Positions 5,876 through 6,322 of a stretch of 6,322 nucleotides of DNA are shown piece by piece (position 1 is the first letter of the stretch; each line of letters begins with the position of its first letter). The DNA lies in the NCBI GenBank assembly GCA_027016055.1, contig JALWBF010000061.1, forward strand, positions 5,984 to 12,305, given 5' to 3'. Both the position numbers and the translations under genes were made by a program. The DNA is from Archaeoglobaceae archaeon (GTDB lineage Archaea; Halobacteriota; Archaeoglobi; Archaeoglobales; Archaeoglobaceae). Under the pieces are notes generated by a model. It had not been told where the DNA came from and did not search any database. It saw only the letters and a list, made by a program, of their open reading frames with translations.

Positions 5876-5929
5876 TGTCCACGCCCGAGTGACAAACATG
5901 ATCTCGGGTCGGTTGGCGGAGCTACAATC
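5869..5929 (+). ncRNA. Archaeal H/ACA box guide RNA (rRNA pseudouridylation)
   Basis: A single hairpin has every part of an archaeal H/ACA sRNA. The lower stem pairs GCTCCGC (5869-5875) with GCGGAGC (5916-5922). The pocket has a 5' guide TGTCCAC (5876-5882) and a 3' guide CGGTTG (5910-5915). The upper stem pairs GCCCGAG (5883-5889) with CTCGGGT (5903-5909), including one G-U. The apical loop TGACAAACATGAT (5890-5902) forms a K-loop: the U-U pair 5890/5902, then tandem sheared pairs G5891-A5901 and A5892-G5900, the L7Ae site. After one base comes the ACA box (5924-5926), 14 nt from the pocket top, within the 14-16 nt rule. The layout closely matches, from memory, the Pyrococcus H/ACA RNA used in crystal structures. 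It would act with Cbf5, Nop10, Gar1 and L7Ae. Predicted target: CAACCG, then U and any base, then GTGGACA. The substrate is not established. Confidence 0.85.
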
Positions 5930-5937
5930 TTTATATC

Positions 5938-5978
5938 AAACCGATTTTTCATCATTCCACCTATGATCGATTCGGTTT
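5938..5978. repeat. Two-part inverted repeat between the H/ACA RNA and glnA
   Basis: AAACCGA (5938-5944) pairs with TCGGTTT (5972-5978). Nested inside, ATCAT (5951-5955) pairs with ATGAT (5963-5967) around a seven-base loop. The outer and inner stems are separated by unpaired T-rich and CGAT stretches. It could be an RNA structure, an operator or chance; the rest of this gap (5980-6140) is AT-rich with no gene that I can support. Confidence 0.3.
5945..5949 (+). terminator. Oligo-T stop for the H/ACA RNA
   Basis: TTTTT lies about 19 bases past the ACA box. It could terminate the precursor, whose 3' end would then be trimmed to about three bases after ACA. Confidence 0.35.
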
Positions 5979-6085
5979 TTGAGCTATTTTAAGCTTACGA
6001 ATATATGTTTCAATTAATATAATAATATTTTTTTATAAAAATGAGCTATGATTCATAATCTTTATGATCTAATCTTAAACGGCTA

Positions 6086-6124
6086 AAGAATCCTTAGGCT
6101 GGAATTATATTTTTAAAGGATCTT
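6086..6124. repeat. Imperfect inverted repeat upstream of the glutamine synthetase gene
   Basis: AAGAATCCTT (6086-6095) and AAAGGATCTT (6115-6124) are inverted with respect to each other, with ATCCTT/AAGGAT exact and one extra base in the left arm. The 19-base centre includes TTATATTTTT, which is TATA-like. The position, about 30 bp before the likely glnA TATA box, suits a regulatory site, but no known archaeal operator consensus is recognised. Confidence 0.25.
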
Positions 6125-6143
6125 CAGAACTTCGGCAATTCAT

Positions 6144-6159
6144 CGAAAGAATTATATAG
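6144..6159 (+). promoter_or_regulatory. Box A promoter of the glutamine synthetase gene
   Basis: CGAAAGA (BRE, 6144-6150) precedes TTATATAG (6152-6159). Initiation about 25 nt downstream, near 6181, leaves a leader of about 20 nt that includes the SD-like GAGGGTGATG (6190-6199) just before the ATG at 6202. Confidence 0.6.
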
Positions 6160-6201
6160 CGATAATATGAGCGTTATGAAAAATTCGAAGAGGGTGATGG
6201 A

Positions 6202-6322
6202 ATGGACGTAGAGCAGGCGAAGAAAATTTTAGAGGAGAACAACGTTAAGCAGGTTCTCTGCGCTTTTCCGGATGTCAGGGGATACCTCATGACGTTTTCA
6301 ATTCCGGCGAGGGAGTTCATTG
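6202..6322 (+). CDS. glnA: Glutamine synthetase, N-terminal fragment (cut by window end)
   Basis: Forty codons are visible. The sequence has a helix (VEQAKKILEENN) followed by VKQVLCAFPDVRGYLMTFSIPAREFI. This is the opening of the N-terminal beta-grasp domain of type I glutamine synthetase, where the usual wording is 'vkfvrlqFvDi.G..k...iP...l'. The enzyme makes glutamine from glutamate, ammonia and ATP. The catalytic barrel lies outside the window, so neither the subtype nor activity can be judged, and a glutamine synthetase-like paralogue is possible. The LCAFPD and YLMTF wording departs from the most common consensus. Start: the first ATG after GAGGGTGATG; the earlier ATG at 6197 is out of frame. 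Confidence 0.75.
   Translation, partial: MDVEQAKKILEENNVKQVLCAFPDVRGYLMTFSIPAREFI

Noticed and set aside
5869..5923. tRNA-like reading of the 7-bp stem in the radA-glnA gap
   Set aside because: The unit is only 54 nt and has no T-arm GGTTCRA, D-arm or anticodon arm; the K-loop and ACA box explain it fully as an H/ACA RNA.
6125..6147. C/D box sRNA on the minus strand (CGATGA followed by CTGA)
   Set aside because: The C box is imperfect, there is no C' box or second D box at proper spacing and no terminal stem; the sequence also forms part of the glnA promoter region.

Overview
The window looks like chromosomal DNA from a thermophilic archaeon, most likely of the order Archaeoglobales. The evidence is archaeal-type information genes (RadA recombinase, transcription factor S), box A (TATA) promoters with little spacing, arginine codons mostly AGG/AGA, purine-rich SD sites of the GGAGGTG type, and moderate GC with very AT-rich gaps. 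The order assignment is inferred from protein flavour and was not checked by a search.

Layout, left to right. At 1-9 the first codons of a leftward gene are visible. A rightward pair follows: a Nudix hydrolase of ADP-ribose pyrophosphatase type (110-520) and transcription factor S (568-879, GTG start). Next comes an AT-rich, low-complexity gap (880-1241) and a 27-codon ORF with a very strong SD (1242-1325). A leaderless UbiA-family membrane prenyltransferase (1374-2249) runs rightward and overlaps, tail to tail, the end of a leftward three-gene operon.

That operon (4756 to 2227) encodes a single-domain KaiC-like RecA-fold ATPase, a Roadblock/LC7-like protein and a divergent FIST-like protein. 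The genes overlap at both junctions by 10 and 4 bases, so they are probably translationally coupled. A nucleotide-driven ATPase, a Roadblock adaptor and a ligand-sensor-like protein together suggest an uncharacterised archaeal sensory or regulatory module. This is the best candidate for a new protein system here. Upstream of it, on the same strand but behind its own terminator, is radA (5819-4827).

The gap between radA and the next rightward gene, the start of a glutamine synthetase (6202 onward), is not empty. At 5869-5929 it holds what reads as a complete archaeal H/ACA box guide RNA: a 7-bp lower stem, a pseudouridylation pocket, a 6-7-bp upper stem, a K-loop with two UGA elements and a 3' ACA box 14 nt from the pocket top. 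It has its own TATA box at the right distance. The divergent radA promoter sits inside the guide RNA's promoter, with its BRE in the first bases of the RNA gene, so the two promoters are likely to compete.

No CRISPR array, insertion sequence, tRNA or rRNA gene was seen.
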